Shown here: piece by piece, positions 31,637 through 41,663 of the stretch
Layout of the letters: each line of letters starts with the position of its first letter
Position numbering within the stretch: the first letter of the stretch is position 1
Source of the DNA: Lachnospiraceae bacterium
Lineage (GTDB): Bacteria; Bacillota; Clostridia; Lachnospirales; Lachnospiraceae
Reading direction: 5' to 3'
Length of the DNA: 64,000 nucleotides
NCBI GenBank assembly: GCA_017427685.1
Contig: JAFRSH010000014.1
Coordinates: forward strand, 1-64,000
Notes under the pieces: model-generated
What the model was told of the DNA's origin: nothing
Databases searched by the model: none
The model's input: the letters and a program-made list of their open reading frames with translations, nothing else
Translations under genes and position numbers: made by a program

Positions 31637-33085
31637 ATGGACAAGAGGAGTCAAAAGAGAGCACCTGTTTATGAGGCTCTCGAAGCATTTGCGAGAAAGA
31701 GGGTTGTTCCCTTCGATGTGCCGGGGCACAAGAGGGGCAGAGGAAACCCTGAGCTTGTACAGCTTCTTGGGGAGAAGTGTGTCGGACTTGATGTTAATTC
31801 CATGAAGCCGCTCGACAATCTGTGTCATCCCGTGAGCGTTATCCGCGAGGCCGAGGAGCTTGCCGCAGACGCATTCGGTGCCGAGCATGCATTCCTGATG
31901 GTCGGAGGCACGACAGGTGCGGTTCAGAGCATGATCCTTTCGACCTGCAAGCCGGGTGACGAGATCATCCTTCCGAGAAACGTCCATAAGAGCGCCATCA
32001 ACGCCCTTGTTCTGTGCGGCGCGATCCCCGTATACGTGGAGCCCAAGACAGAGAACCGTATCGGCATCGCTCTGGGTGTTACACCCGAAGAGGTTGAGAA
32101 GGTCATGATCGCTCACCCCAATGCGAAGGCCCTCCTCATCAACAACCCCACTTATTACGGCATTTGTTCGGATGTCAAGACACTCACCGAACTTGCCCAC
32201 AAATACGGCATGAAGATGCTCGTTGACGAGGCACACGGAACTCATCTCTACTTCGGAGAGAACCTCCCTGCCAACGCTATGGCAGTCGGAGCGGACATGG
32301 CGGCGGTTTCGATGCACAAATCGGGCGGAAGCCTGACCCAGAGTTCAATCCTGCTCACCAACAACGGCATGAATTCGGACTATGTCCGTCAGATCATAAA
32401 TCTCACGCAGACCACGAGTGCATCGTATCTTTTGATCTCGAGCCTCGATATTTCCCGCAGAAATCTCGCGCTTCGCGGTGCCGAGTCTTTTGCGAAGGTT
32501 GTGGAAATGGCAGAGTACGCCAGAAGCGAGATCAATGAGATCGGAGGCTATTACGCTTATGGCCGCGAGCTTTGCAACGGCGGCAGTATTTTCGATTACG
32601 ACGTGACCAAGCTTTCGGTATACACACAGGGCATCGGACTCACAGGAATCGAGGTCTATGACCTCCTTCGCGACGAGTACGACATCCAGATCGAGTTCGG
32701 AGATATCGGAAATATCCTCGCGTACATCTCGATCGGAGACAGGATCAGAGATATCGAGCGACTTGTTAATGCGCTTGACGACATAAAGAGATTGTATGAA
32801 AAGGAACAGTCGCCCATGATCTCGGGCGATTATATCCAGCCCAAGGTCATGATCACACCGCAGGAAGCTTTCTACAGCGAAAAGAAGCTCATCCCGCTCG
32901 AGGAAACGGCAGGGAAGATCTGCGGAGAGTTCATCATGTGCTATCCGCCGGGAATCCCGATCCTCGCACCCGGAGAGATGGTCACACAGGAGATCATCGA
33001 GTATATCAAGTATGCCAAGGAAAAGGGATGCTCGCTCCAGGGTACCGAGGATCTCGAAGCAAACAGTTTGAATGTACTGATTTAA
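31637..33085 (+). CDS. speA: Orn/Lys/Arg decarboxylase family protein, probably arginine decarboxylase
   Basis: The 482-residue PLP enzyme is of the short fold-type I group without the wing domain. It has PFDVPGHKRG near the start, GGTTGAVQSMIL, LINNPTYYG, the PLP-ring DEAH (D197, H200) and the Schiff-base lysine K228 in SMHKSGG. Family members decarboxylate arginine, ornithine or lysine. Arginine is chosen because agmatine deiminase and N-carbamoylputrescine amidase genes follow in the operon and would be useless otherwise. It starts 115 bp after a leader terminator. The ribosome site is GGGGAG. Confidence 0.88.
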   Translation: MDKRSQKRAPVYEALEAFARKRVVPFDVPGHKRGRGNPELVQLLGEKCVGLDVNSMKPLDNLCHPVSVIREAEELAADAFGAEHAFLMVGGTTGAVQSMILSTCKPGDEIILPRNVHKSAINALVLCGAIPVYVEPKTENRIGIALGVTPEEVEKVMIAHPNAKALLINNPTYYGICSDVKTLTELAHKYGMKMLVDEAHGTHLYFGENLPANAMAVGADMAAVSMHKSGGSLTQSSILLTNNGMNSDYVRQIINLTQTTSASYLLISSLDISRRNLALRGAESFAKVVEMAEYARSEINEIGGYYAYGRELCNGGSIFDYDVTKLSVYTQGIGLTGIEVYDLLRDEYDIQIEFGDIGNILAYISIGDRIRDIERLVNALDDIKRLYEKEQSPMISGDYIQPKVMITPQEAFYSEKKLIPLEETAGKICGEFIMCYPPGIPILAPGEMVTQEIIEYIKYAKEKGCSLQGTEDLEANSLNVLI

Positions 33086-33103
33086 TGTAAAGGAATTGTT
33101 CGT

Positions 33104-33970
33104 ATGGAGTATTGGTTCTCAGAATATCACACAAAAGATGTGAAGCTTTCAATAAGGGCGAATGAGCAGCTTTTCTCGGGGAAGAGCGACTACCAGACCT
33201 TTGATGTGTTCAGCACACCCGAGTTCGGAAAGATGCTCGTCTCTGACGGCGAGATCGTTTTCACCGAGTCAGACGAGTTCGTCTACGACGAGATGGTGAC
33301 ACACGTGCCCATGGCCGTTCATCCGAATGTTAAGAAGGTGCTGATCTTCGGAGGAGGCGACGGAGGTGTTGCAACGACTTTTACTCAGTACCCCGAGATC
33401 GAGCGTATCGACCTTGTTGAGCCCGACGAAATGATGGTCGAGGTCAGCAAGAAGTATTTCCCCGAGCAGACCGCGGGATTCGACGATCCGAGAGTACACA
33501 TCTACTTCCAGGACGGACTTCACTTCTTAAGGTCGGTTCGCAACGAGTACGACATCATCGTTAACGATTCCACTGACCCCTTCGGTCATGAGGAGGGTCT
33601 GTTCACGAAAGAGTTTTACGGAAGCTGCTACAAGGCGCTTAAGGCTGACGGCATCATGGTCTACCAGCACGGAAGCCCCTTCTACGACGTGGAAGAGGAA
33701 GCCTGCAGGAGCATGCACCGCAAGGTGTTCCACAGCTTCCCCATAAGCCGTGTTTACCAGGCGCACATCGCCACATGCTCGGCAGGTTACTGGCTCTTCG
33801 GATTCGCTTCGAAGAAGTACCATCCGATCCAGGATTTCGACCCCAAGCGCTGGAATGACCGCGGACTCAAGACATGGTACTACACGACCAACCTTCATAT
33901 CGGATCGTTCATGCTCCCCAAGTACGTGGAAGATCTGCTTGAAGAGGAAGAGGACAGAAAGAAAGACTAA
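33104..33970 (+). CDS. speE: Spermidine synthase-type aminopropyltransferase
   Basis: The 288-residue protein has the two-part SpeE fold. The N-terminal beta domain includes QTFDVFSTPEFGKMLVSDGE. The Rossmann domain has LIFGGGDGGVATTF, DLVEPDEMMVEVSKKYFP and the gatekeeping loop VNDSTDPFGHEEGLFTKEFY. It transfers aminopropyl from decarboxylated SAM to putrescine. No SAM decarboxylase gene is in this window, although the next two genes make spermidine by another route, so its true role here is open. It lies 18 bp after speA. Confidence 0.88.
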   Translation: MEYWFSEYHTKDVKLSIRANEQLFSGKSDYQTFDVFSTPEFGKMLVSDGEIVFTESDEFVYDEMVTHVPMAVHPNVKKVLIFGGGDGGVATTFTQYPEIERIDLVEPDEMMVEVSKKYFPEQTAGFDDPRVHIYFQDGLHFLRSVRNEYDIIVNDSTDPFGHEEGLFTKEFYGSCYKALKADGIMVYQHGSPFYDVEEEACRSMHRKVFHSFPISRVYQAHIATCSAGYWLFGFASKKYHPIQDFDPKRWNDRGLKTWYYTTNLHIGSFMLPKYVEDLLEEEEDRKKD

Positions 33971-34029
33971 TAAATATACCCTTCTTTTCCGGACGGGATT
34001 GCAGGGAGAATTCAGAGGAGGACAGAGAT

Positions 34030-35289
<1,260 letters not shown>

Positions 35290-35303
35290 GCTGACTTAGT
35301 GAC

Positions 35304-35404
35304 GGTTTCTATATGTCTTTTCCGGCACCGACGTCCTCTATGACTCTGAAAGTAATAGACGGGCGCGCCTACCGTAGGTAAGAAATCAGAGACATATAGA
35401 AACC
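35304..35404 (+). other. Long hairpin element inside the polyamine operon
   Basis: GGTTTCTATATGTCT (35304-35318) is exactly complementary to 35390-35404, a 15-bp stem. It encloses about 70 bases with further dyads: CTCTGA (35344-35349) with TCAGAG (35386-35391), and the palindrome CCTACCGTAGG. It fills the 203-bp gap between the dehydrogenase and nspC. No T run follows, so it is not a simple terminator. It could be an RNA processing or regulatory structure, or a small nonautonomous repeat. Confidence 0.6.
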
Positions 35405-35492
35405 TGTTGTTATGGTAGTGAAAATATTTATGACAAACTGATAACCGGATTGTATGAACTGTATACTTAGGCAGTAAAGAGGAAACTGGAAG

Positions 35493-36689
35493 ATGCAACT
35501 AAAAGATGTTAAAACACCGTGTTATGTTATAGATGAAGGCGCTCTCATCCACAATCTAGAGATACTCAAAAGAGTGGAGCGTGAGAGTGGCGCGCGTATT
35601 TTACTTGCTCAGAAATGTTTCTCCGGCTTTGATGAGTATCCTCTTATTGCTAAGTATATCAGTGGCACGACCGGCAGCGGGCTTTATGAGGCACGTCTCG
35701 GATACGAGGAGATGGCACGGCCCTTCAGAAAGCAGAATCATGTTTACGCCCCCGCCTACAAGAGCGAGGACATCCCCGAGCTTGCGCGCATTTGCGACCA
35801 CATGGTCTTTAACTCCGCGGCACAGCTTGAAAAGCATTATAATGCAGTGAAGCGCAAAACAAGCATCGGCGTCCGCATCAATCCCCAGTACAGAACGCAG
35901 AAGGATCATCCCATGTACGATCCCTGCGCTCCCGGATCGCGTCTCGGCATGAAGAAGGAAGACCTCACTCCCGACGTGCTTGCCAAGATCGACGGCATCC
36001 ATTTCCATACCATGTGCGAGCAGCGTTTCGACGATCTCGCCAGGACTGTAAGGGTTGTTGAACGGGATTTCGGGGACATCCTTATGCGCGTGAAGTGGCT
36101 CAACATGGGCGGCGGACAGCACATCACCTCGGAAGGTTATGATGTTGATGGTCTTATAGCGCTTATTAAGCACCTGCGCGAGACTTATAATATCGAAGTT
36201 TATCTTGAACCCGGCGAAGCCGTTACGATCGACGCCGGAATCCTTGTGAGCGAAGTCCTCGACGTGGTCGAGAACAGGCTTCGTATCCTGATAATGGACG
36301 CTTCCGCAGCATGTCATATGCCTGATGTTCTGGAAGTTCCCTACACCCCGACGATCTCGGAGAACTATGCCGCACCGGCTGCGGAGCAGGACATCATCTA
36401 CGCAGGTGAAGCGGCTGAGAAGAAGATCACGTACAGGCTCGCCGGCAATACCTGCCTCGCAGGCGACGTGATCGGAGACTATTCCTTCGACACGGAGAAG
36501 AAGCCCGGTGACAGACTGTACTTCCACGACATGGCGATCTACTCAATGGTCAAGAACAACACCTTTAACGGGATCCCGCTCCCTTCGATCTACGCGATGG
36601 ACGAGAAGGGTGATTGCAGGCTCCTTAAGGAATTCGGATACGAAGACTTTAAGACAAGACTTGGATCCGATAAGTCACAAAACGCCTGA
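35493..36689 (+). CDS. nspC: Carboxynorspermidine/carboxyspermidine decarboxylase
   Basis: The 398-residue fold-type III PLP enzyme starts MQLKDVKTPCYVIDEGALIHN, with the PLP lysine in ILLAQKCFSG. GSRLGMKKEDL, HFHTMCEQ, the phosphate-binding LNMGGGQHIT, YLEPGEAV and GNTCLAGDVIGDY (the dimer-active-site Cys segment) are all present. It decarboxylates carboxyspermidine to spermidine, completing the aspartate-semialdehyde route. The GAGGAAAC ribosome site lies after a hairpin-rich gap. Confidence 0.95.
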   Translation: MQLKDVKTPCYVIDEGALIHNLEILKRVERESGARILLAQKCFSGFDEYPLIAKYISGTTGSGLYEARLGYEEMARPFRKQNHVYAPAYKSEDIPELARICDHMVFNSAAQLEKHYNAVKRKTSIGVRINPQYRTQKDHPMYDPCAPGSRLGMKKEDLTPDVLAKIDGIHFHTMCEQRFDDLARTVRVVERDFGDILMRVKWLNMGGGQHITSEGYDVDGLIALIKHLRETYNIEVYLEPGEAVTIDAGILVSEVLDVVENRLRILIMDASAACHMPDVLEVPYTPTISENYAAPAAEQDIIYAGEAAEKKITYRLAGNTCLAGDVIGDYSFDTEKKPGDRLYFHDMAIYSMVKNNTFNGIPLPSIYAMDEKGDCRLLKEFGYEDFKTRLGSDKSQNA

Positions 36690-36747
36690 GTACAGTTTGG
36701 TGGAATAAGAGTTTTGACCGACCGGAACGGAGTTGTGATACACGGAC

Positions 36748-37986
36748 ATGAAAAAAGAGAATTCTATAAACGCTTATACAGAAGAGAGTGCGGGTGCCTT
36801 CAGAATGCCCGCAGAGTTTGAGCCGCATGACGGATGCCTCATGATCTGGCCCGAGCGCCCGGGATCATGGAAGGACGGAGTCGAAGCGGAGAAGGCTTTT
36901 GCGACGGTAGCGTGTACGATAGCCGAGAGTGAGGCTGTGTACATGATGGTCAGTCCCGAAAAACTCGAGCATGCGAAGAAGGTCGTGGCTGACTATATTT
37001 CTAAGAGTCGGGCTTACGAAGAATCTAAAGATACGGACGGTAAAAAGCCTGTATCAAGTGAGTCTGAGAACGCAGGAAAAACCGACTGCGATATCGTCTT
37101 TATACCTTTTGCAGCAGATGATTCCTGGGCGAGAGACACAGGCCCGACCTTCGTGGTGAACGGTTCGGAGCGACGAGGCGTTGACTGGGGCTTCAACGCG
37201 TGGGGTGGCGACTACGACGGCCTATACACGGACTACGACAGAGATGCGCTTGTTGCCGGAAAGCTCTGTGAGTTTCTCGGTGACAAAATGATAGATAAGA
37301 GAGACTTCATCCTCGAAGGCGGCTCGATACATGTGGACGGTGAGGGTACCCTGATCACCACGGAGGAATGCCTTTTGAGCCCCGGAAGGAATCCGAAGCT
37401 TTCCAAAGAAGAGATCGAAAACAGACTTAAGGATACTCTCGGAGTTAAGAAGATCATCTGGCTCCCCGCCGGAGTATATAATGACGAGACAAACGGGCAT
37501 GTGGACAATTTCTGCTGCTTTTCGGCGCCCGGTGAGGTGCTTCTGGCATGGACAGATTACCCGGATGACCCGAACTTTGAAAGGTGCAGGGAGGTTTACG
37601 AGGTCCTTTCGACAGAGCGTGACGCTAAGGGAAGGACCCTCAAGATCAGGAAGCTTCCTCTTCCCGATGAACCGATCGTTCTGAGAGAGGAAGATCTTAA
37701 GGGCTACGTCTTTGAGGAAGGCGAAGATACCAGAGAAGCGGGAGAGCGTCTTGCGGCGAGCTATGTGAACTTCTACATTTCGAACAAGGCTGTTATCTTT
37801 CCTTGTTTTGGTTATAAAGCCGGAAACCGCGAAAGCGACATTATTGCGGCGCAGATTCTCTCGGAAGCATTCCCGGACAGGGAGATCGTAGGTATTGTTG
37901 CTCCCGTGATCATCCTCGGAGGCGGAAACATTCACTGCATCACGCAGCAGATCCCGAAGAGACCCTTAGGAAATTCGTTTAAATGA
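36748..37986 (+). CDS. aguA: Agmatine deiminase
   Basis: The 412-residue guanidino-modifying enzyme starts with FRMPAEFEPHDGCLMIWPER. It has DSWARDTGPTFVVN, LEGGSIHVDGEGT, ETNGHVDNFCCF and the catalytic cysteine C397 in GGGNIHCITQQIP near the C-terminus. It hydrolyses agmatine to N-carbamoylputrescine and ammonia. A stretch of about 25 residues rich in Lys, Ser and Glu (around 90-115) is inserted relative to the usual length of about 365. It sits directly ahead of aguB in the expected order. Confidence 0.95.
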   Translation: MKKENSINAYTEESAGAFRMPAEFEPHDGCLMIWPERPGSWKDGVEAEKAFATVACTIAESEAVYMMVSPEKLEHAKKVVADYISKSRAYEESKDTDGKKPVSSESENAGKTDCDIVFIPFAADDSWARDTGPTFVVNGSERRGVDWGFNAWGGDYDGLYTDYDRDALVAGKLCEFLGDKMIDKRDFILEGGSIHVDGEGTLITTEECLLSPGRNPKLSKEEIENRLKDTLGVKKIIWLPAGVYNDETNGHVDNFCCFSAPGEVLLAWTDYPDDPNFERCREVYEVLSTERDAKGRTLKIRKLPLPDEPIVLREEDLKGYVFEEGEDTREAGERLAASYVNFYISNKAVIFPCFGYKAGNRESDIIAAQILSEAFPDREIVGIVAPVIILGGGNIHCITQQIPKRPLGNSFK

Positions 37987-38042
37987 TCCGTTAGGTGGAA
38001 ATATACGGTTGTTTTTTCCTGTAAAACGAAAGAGGACACAAT

Positions 38043-38918
38043 ATGAGTGAGATAAAAGTGGCAGCGATCCAGATGAAGATGTGCGCGGAACCGGCGCAGA
38101 ACATTGCACATGCGGCAGAGAAGGTGTGGGAAGCCGCCGGGAATGGGGCAAAGATCATCCTTCTGCCCGAGCTTTTTGAGAGACCTTACTTCTGTCAGGA
38201 GCGCAGGTACGAGTACTACGAATTCGCGACTCCGACCGGGGAGAACCCTGCTATTCAGTGCTTTACGGCACTCGCGAAGGAACTCGGGGTTGTGATCCCC
38301 GTGAGCTTCTACGAGAAGGACGGCTCCGTGATGTACAACTCGGTTGCAATGATCGATGCGGATGGCTCTGTACTCGGTGTTTACCGCAAGACACATATCC
38401 CGGACGACCACTTCTACCAGGAGAAATTCTACTTCACACCCGGCAACACCGGATTTAAGGTTTGGAACACGGCATACGGACGCGTGGGCGTCGGGATCTG
38501 CTGGGATCAGTGGTTCCCCGAGACAGCGAGGTGCTTAACGCTTATGGGGGCTCAGATAATCCTCTACCCCACGGCCATAGGCAGCGAGCCGATCCTCAAT
38601 GTGGATTCCTCGGGACACTGGAGACGCACGATGCAGGGGCATTCGGCAGCGAACATAATCCCTGTTGTTGCGGCAAACCGCGTGGGACTTGAGAAGGTTG
38701 AGCCGTGTGAGGCAAATGCAGGTCAGGATTCTGCTCTTTGCTTCTACGGAAGCTCGTTCATCACGGACCATACCGGCGATATCATCGCTTCGGCGGGCAG
38801 GGATGGGGAGGAGATCCTCTACGCATCCTTCAATTTTGATTCAATCGAAGCCGACAGACTCGGGTGGGGCATCTTCCGTGACCGCAGGCCGGAAATGTAT
38901 AAGAAGATCTGCGAGTAA
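38043..38918 (+). CDS. aguB: N-carbamoylputrescine amidase
   Basis: The 291-residue nitrilase-superfamily protein has the Glu-Lys-Cys triad in ILLPELFERPYF, GVYRKTHIPD and VGICWDQWFPE. Other segments, such as IPVSFYEKDGSVMYNSVAMID and GWGIFRDRRPEMY, fit AguB. It cleaves N-carbamoylputrescine to putrescine, CO2 and ammonia, the last step of the agmatine route that supplies the carboxyspermidine branch. GAAAGAGGAC precedes the ATG. It is the last gene of the operon. The next gene converges with a 29-bp gap. Confidence 0.96.
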   Translation: MSEIKVAAIQMKMCAEPAQNIAHAAEKVWEAAGNGAKIILLPELFERPYFCQERRYEYYEFATPTGENPAIQCFTALAKELGVVIPVSFYEKDGSVMYNSVAMIDADGSVLGVYRKTHIPDDHFYQEKFYFTPGNTGFKVWNTAYGRVGVGICWDQWFPETARCLTLMGAQIILYPTAIGSEPILNVDSSGHWRRTMQGHSAANIIPVVAANRVGLEKVEPCEANAGQDSALCFYGSSFITDHTGDIIASAGRDGEEILYASFNFDSIEADRLGWGIFRDRRPEMYKKICE

Positions 38919-38947
38919 AGCGTCGAGCTTCCTGTTAATCAATTGCT

Positions 38948-39643
38948 TCATTTCTTTCCGGGATGTTTTATGAGTGTGTACAGAACATCCTCGAACTCTT
39001 CGAGTGCGTTATAGCCTTTCTCCGAGATGCGGTAAGATGCTTTGCCCGTGTGTTCGAACCAGCCGTAGGGATTACCGTAGAGTATGCCGCGGGCACGTTC
39101 TACTCCGCATTGCACTGAAGCTTCCTTAGGGGAGGCTTCTCCTCCGAGCTCGGCGAGTGCGTTGAGAACAAGAAGCGCGTCTTCGCGATAGCTCGTAATA
39201 AGTTTTTGCTTGTTCACACCGCCGGTATTAAGGCGCGTCTTGCGTCCGGAGAATTCTTCGTGCAAGTGCTTGCGCTTCCTGATACTTGAGGCGGTGTCTT
39301 TCATGCTCACCTCTTCGGGTTCGCAGACCACGTTCACGATCTTGGTGCGCTTCGAAACAAGGATCAGACCGATCCCGAGACGCTTCAGAAGATAAAGCTT
39401 ATCATTAAAGAGTGAGCTGCGCGTCTTCTTCGTCGAAAAAGTCCCGATATACACGTAAGGAACCAGTTTTTGGCGCAGAGCGGCCTGCATGACCACGCGG
39501 AAGTCAAGACTCACCTTGAGCTCAACCGCGACGTTCACGCCGTCTTTTTCCATGTACATGTCAATCCCGTCCACTTCTCCGTCACACACAAATCCCTGCG
39601 CTTCAAAGTGTTTCTTTATGGGACTGAAAAGATCTTTCTCCAT
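38948..39643 (-). CDS. DUF2161-like PD-(D/E)XK nuclease-fold protein
   Basis: In the 231-residue protein, residues about 1-110 look like a restriction-endonuclease fold: an acidic residue in GEVDGIDMYMEKD, then the E-x-K core AVELKVSLDFRVVMQAALRQ, then VPYVYIGTF. This matches DUF2161-type proteins. After a basic linker, the C-terminal 80 residues resemble a winged helix (EDALLVLNALAELGGEASPK, YGWFEHTGKASYRISEKG). Single-gene unit. A DNA- or RNA-processing role is plausible but unproven. Confidence 0.72.
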   Translation of the reverse strand: MEKDLFSPIKKHFEAQGFVCDGEVDGIDMYMEKDGVNVAVELKVSLDFRVVMQAALRQKLVPYVYIGTFSTKKTRSSLFNDKLYLLKRLGIGLILVSKRTKIVNVVCEPEEVSMKDTASSIRKRKHLHEEFSGRKTRLNTGGVNKQKLITSYREDALLVLNALAELGGEASPKEASVQCGVERARGILYGNPYGWFEHTGKASYRISEKGYNALEEFEDVLYTLIKHPGKK

Positions 39644-39760
39644 TTACTGCACCATCCTGATGTTGTGATTCCTCCTAAATTCTACCATGAGAGATCGCTT
39701 TTTTAAACAATCTCTGTTTCTGGGACAATAGTAATTGTTTGAAACACACCTCTTTATATC

Positions 39761-39900
39761 TTAAACAGCAGATTTTCAAATTTTCTCTCTGGATACATCC
39801 CAAAAACAGATTTTTAAGACTACTCTCTCTGGATACATCCAAAACAGCAGATTTTTAAGACTACTCTCTTTGGATACACCTAAAACAGCTGTTTTTTAAA
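39761..39900 (+). repeat. 40-bp tandem repeat, about 3.5 copies
   Basis: Units end with CTCTCTGGATACATCC at 39800, CTCTCTGGATACATCC at 39840 and CTCTTTGGATACACC(T) at 39880. Each begins AAAACAGCAGATTTTTAAGA or a close variant, and a fourth is cut off near 39900. There are no spacers, so it is not CRISPR-like. It lies in the 600-bp gene-free interval 39644-40243. Confidence 0.8.
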
Positions 39901-39949
39901 CTCGCACGGTAATGCTACAGTATCCCTAAAACGATAGCGAATGACTGCC

Positions 39950-40032
39950 GCTTTGCAAGCTTTGTGCACGCTCGGAGGGCGGCCAATGTTCGCTAGCCGC
40001 CGGAGAGCGACGCATATAAAGCGATGCAAAGC
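39950..40032 (+). other. Structured gene-free element
   Basis: GCTTTGCA (39950-39957) pairs with TGCAAAGC (40025-40032). Inside it CGCTC pairs with GAGCG, and GGCGGC (39978-39983) with GCCGCC (39996-40001) around a 12-base loop. The nested dyads suggest a folded RNA or a small palindromic repeat. No known class recognised. GCAGTCGGTT at 40076-40085 with its complement 40087-40096 forms another 10-bp hairpin nearby. Confidence 0.45.
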
Positions 40033-40243
40033 AAAGAAAAAACTACTTCGCGAGTGTTGTGTATGACAAGGAAACGCAGTCGGTTAAACCGACTGCAAAG
40101 AAATGAGCGTGTTTTGGGGATACTATACATTATCGTGCGAGTATTTGGCATACTATATACTGTCATACGCAATATGTAGTATAATGTTTTTCAGAATTCA
40201 AATAAATGCGCGCGAGCGCAGGACAAAATCAGGAGGATCACAC

Positions 40244-41659
40244 ATGCTTAGAACTACCAGAGTGAAAAACGGCATCGTCCGCGGTATTGAGGCCGCCGAC
40301 CCCAGGATCACAGCCTTCAAAGGCATCCCTTTTGCGGCACCGCCCGTGGGAGAGAACAGGTGGAGAGCACCGCTCCCCGCAGCTGACTGGGAAGGAGAGC
40401 GTGATTGCAGCAGGTTCGCGCCCATCCCCGTGCAGGACACGCCCGGACTCGGTACGGACATCTACTGCCGCGAGTGGCATGTGGATCCCGAGATCCCCAT
40501 GAGCGAGGACTGTCTCTACCTCAACGTCTGGACACCCGCTAAAACAGGTAGCGAGAAGTTCCCTGTCCTTGTCTGGATCTTTGGTGGCGGCTTCCAGTGG
40601 GGCTACTCGCGAGAGATGGAATTTGACGGCGAGCGCATCGCGAGACGCGGTATCGTCGTTGTAACTGTTAACTACAGACTCGGCGCGTTCGGTTTCCTCG
40701 CTCACAGCGAGCTTACTAAGGCTCAGCCCGACGCACCCGCCAACTTCGGCCTCCTCGACCAGAGAGCGGCCATCAAGTGGGTTTATGACAACATCGCCGC
40801 ATTCGGCGGAGACCCCGAGAAGATCACTATTTCGGGTCAGTCAGCAGGCGGCGGAAGCGTCATCAACCAGATCACGGATCCCAAGAACTTCGGCATCATC
40901 AAGGGTGCGGTCATCATGAGCGGTATGATCCACGATCCGTTCTCGCCCGAAAGTCCCCTTGTGCCCCGCGGGATCGAGGCTCTCGAGCAGCGCGGTGAGG
41001 CGTTCCTCAAGTTCCTCGGTGTGAACGGCATCGACGAGGCCAGGAAGCTCGACGCGATCTTCATCAGGGACAAGTACGCAGAGTTTGCCCGCACGGGCGG
41101 CAGGTTCTGGCCTACCATCGACGGCGTGAACTACAAGTGCGACGCCTACGTTGCAGTCGAGGAAGGTCGCTACAACAACATCCCGCTCATCAGCGGTTTC
41201 ACCTTCGATGAGTTCAGGATCCCGTTGAAGAACGGCGACTCGACCAGCATCGTTGAATTCTCAGTAATGTCGGCATTTGACAAGCTCCTTGAGAGCAACC
41301 CGGGAGCAAAGAACTGGTTCTACTGCTTCGAGCCCGACATCCCCGGCGAGGACAATCCCGGAACCTTCCACTCCGTAGACCTCTGGTTCTGGTTCGAGAC
41401 CTTCGCGAAGTGCACGCGTCCCTGGAGAGGCCGCCACTACGAGCTCGCCGGCCAGATGTGCGATTACTTCAGCAATTTTATCAAGACAGGTGATCCCAAC
41501 GGCACCGGACTCTACGGAAGAGAGCTCCCCGAGTGGACTCCCTACGACAGAGAAGGCAGCAAGATGGACTTCACTCCGGAAGAATCAGTTTGCAGAAAGG
41601 GCAAGACGGATTTCTCGGCTTATCTTGAGGAAAAGCCGGTCATGATCCCTCTGATCTGA
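40244..41659 (+). CDS. Type B carboxylesterase
   Basis: The 471-residue alpha/beta hydrolase of the carboxylesterase/cholinesterase family has GIPFAAPPVGENRW, SEDCLYLNVWTP, the oxyanion hole VWIFGGGFQWG and the nucleophile S200 in GQSAGGGS (GQSAGG instead of the commoner GESAGG). His is near NPGTFHSVDLWFWF. There is no signal peptide, so it is cytoplasmic. ATG 40244 follows AGGAGG; an in-frame extension upstream was rejected because it is preceded by no ribosome site. It likely cleaves esters of xenobiotics or plant phenolics, but the substrate is unknown. Confidence 0.9.
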   Translation: MLRTTRVKNGIVRGIEAADPRITAFKGIPFAAPPVGENRWRAPLPAADWEGERDCSRFAPIPVQDTPGLGTDIYCREWHVDPEIPMSEDCLYLNVWTPAKTGSEKFPVLVWIFGGGFQWGYSREMEFDGERIARRGIVVVTVNYRLGAFGFLAHSELTKAQPDAPANFGLLDQRAAIKWVYDNIAAFGGDPEKITISGQSAGGGSVINQITDPKNFGIIKGAVIMSGMIHDPFSPESPLVPRGIEALEQRGEAFLKFLGVNGIDEARKLDAIFIRDKYAEFARTGGRFWPTIDGVNYKCDAYVAVEEGRYNNIPLISGFTFDEFRIPLKNGDSTSIVEFSVMSAFDKLLESNPGAKNWFYCFEPDIPGEDNPGTFHSVDLWFWFETFAKCTRPWRGRHYELAGQMCDYFSNFIKTGDPNGTGLYGRELPEWTPYDREGSKMDFTPEESVCRKGKTDFSAYLEEKPVMIPLI

Positions 41660-41663
41660 GACA

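Noticed and set aside
39761..39900. 40-bp repeats as a CRISPR array
   Set aside because: The units are directly adjacent without unique spacers, and no cas genes are nearby.
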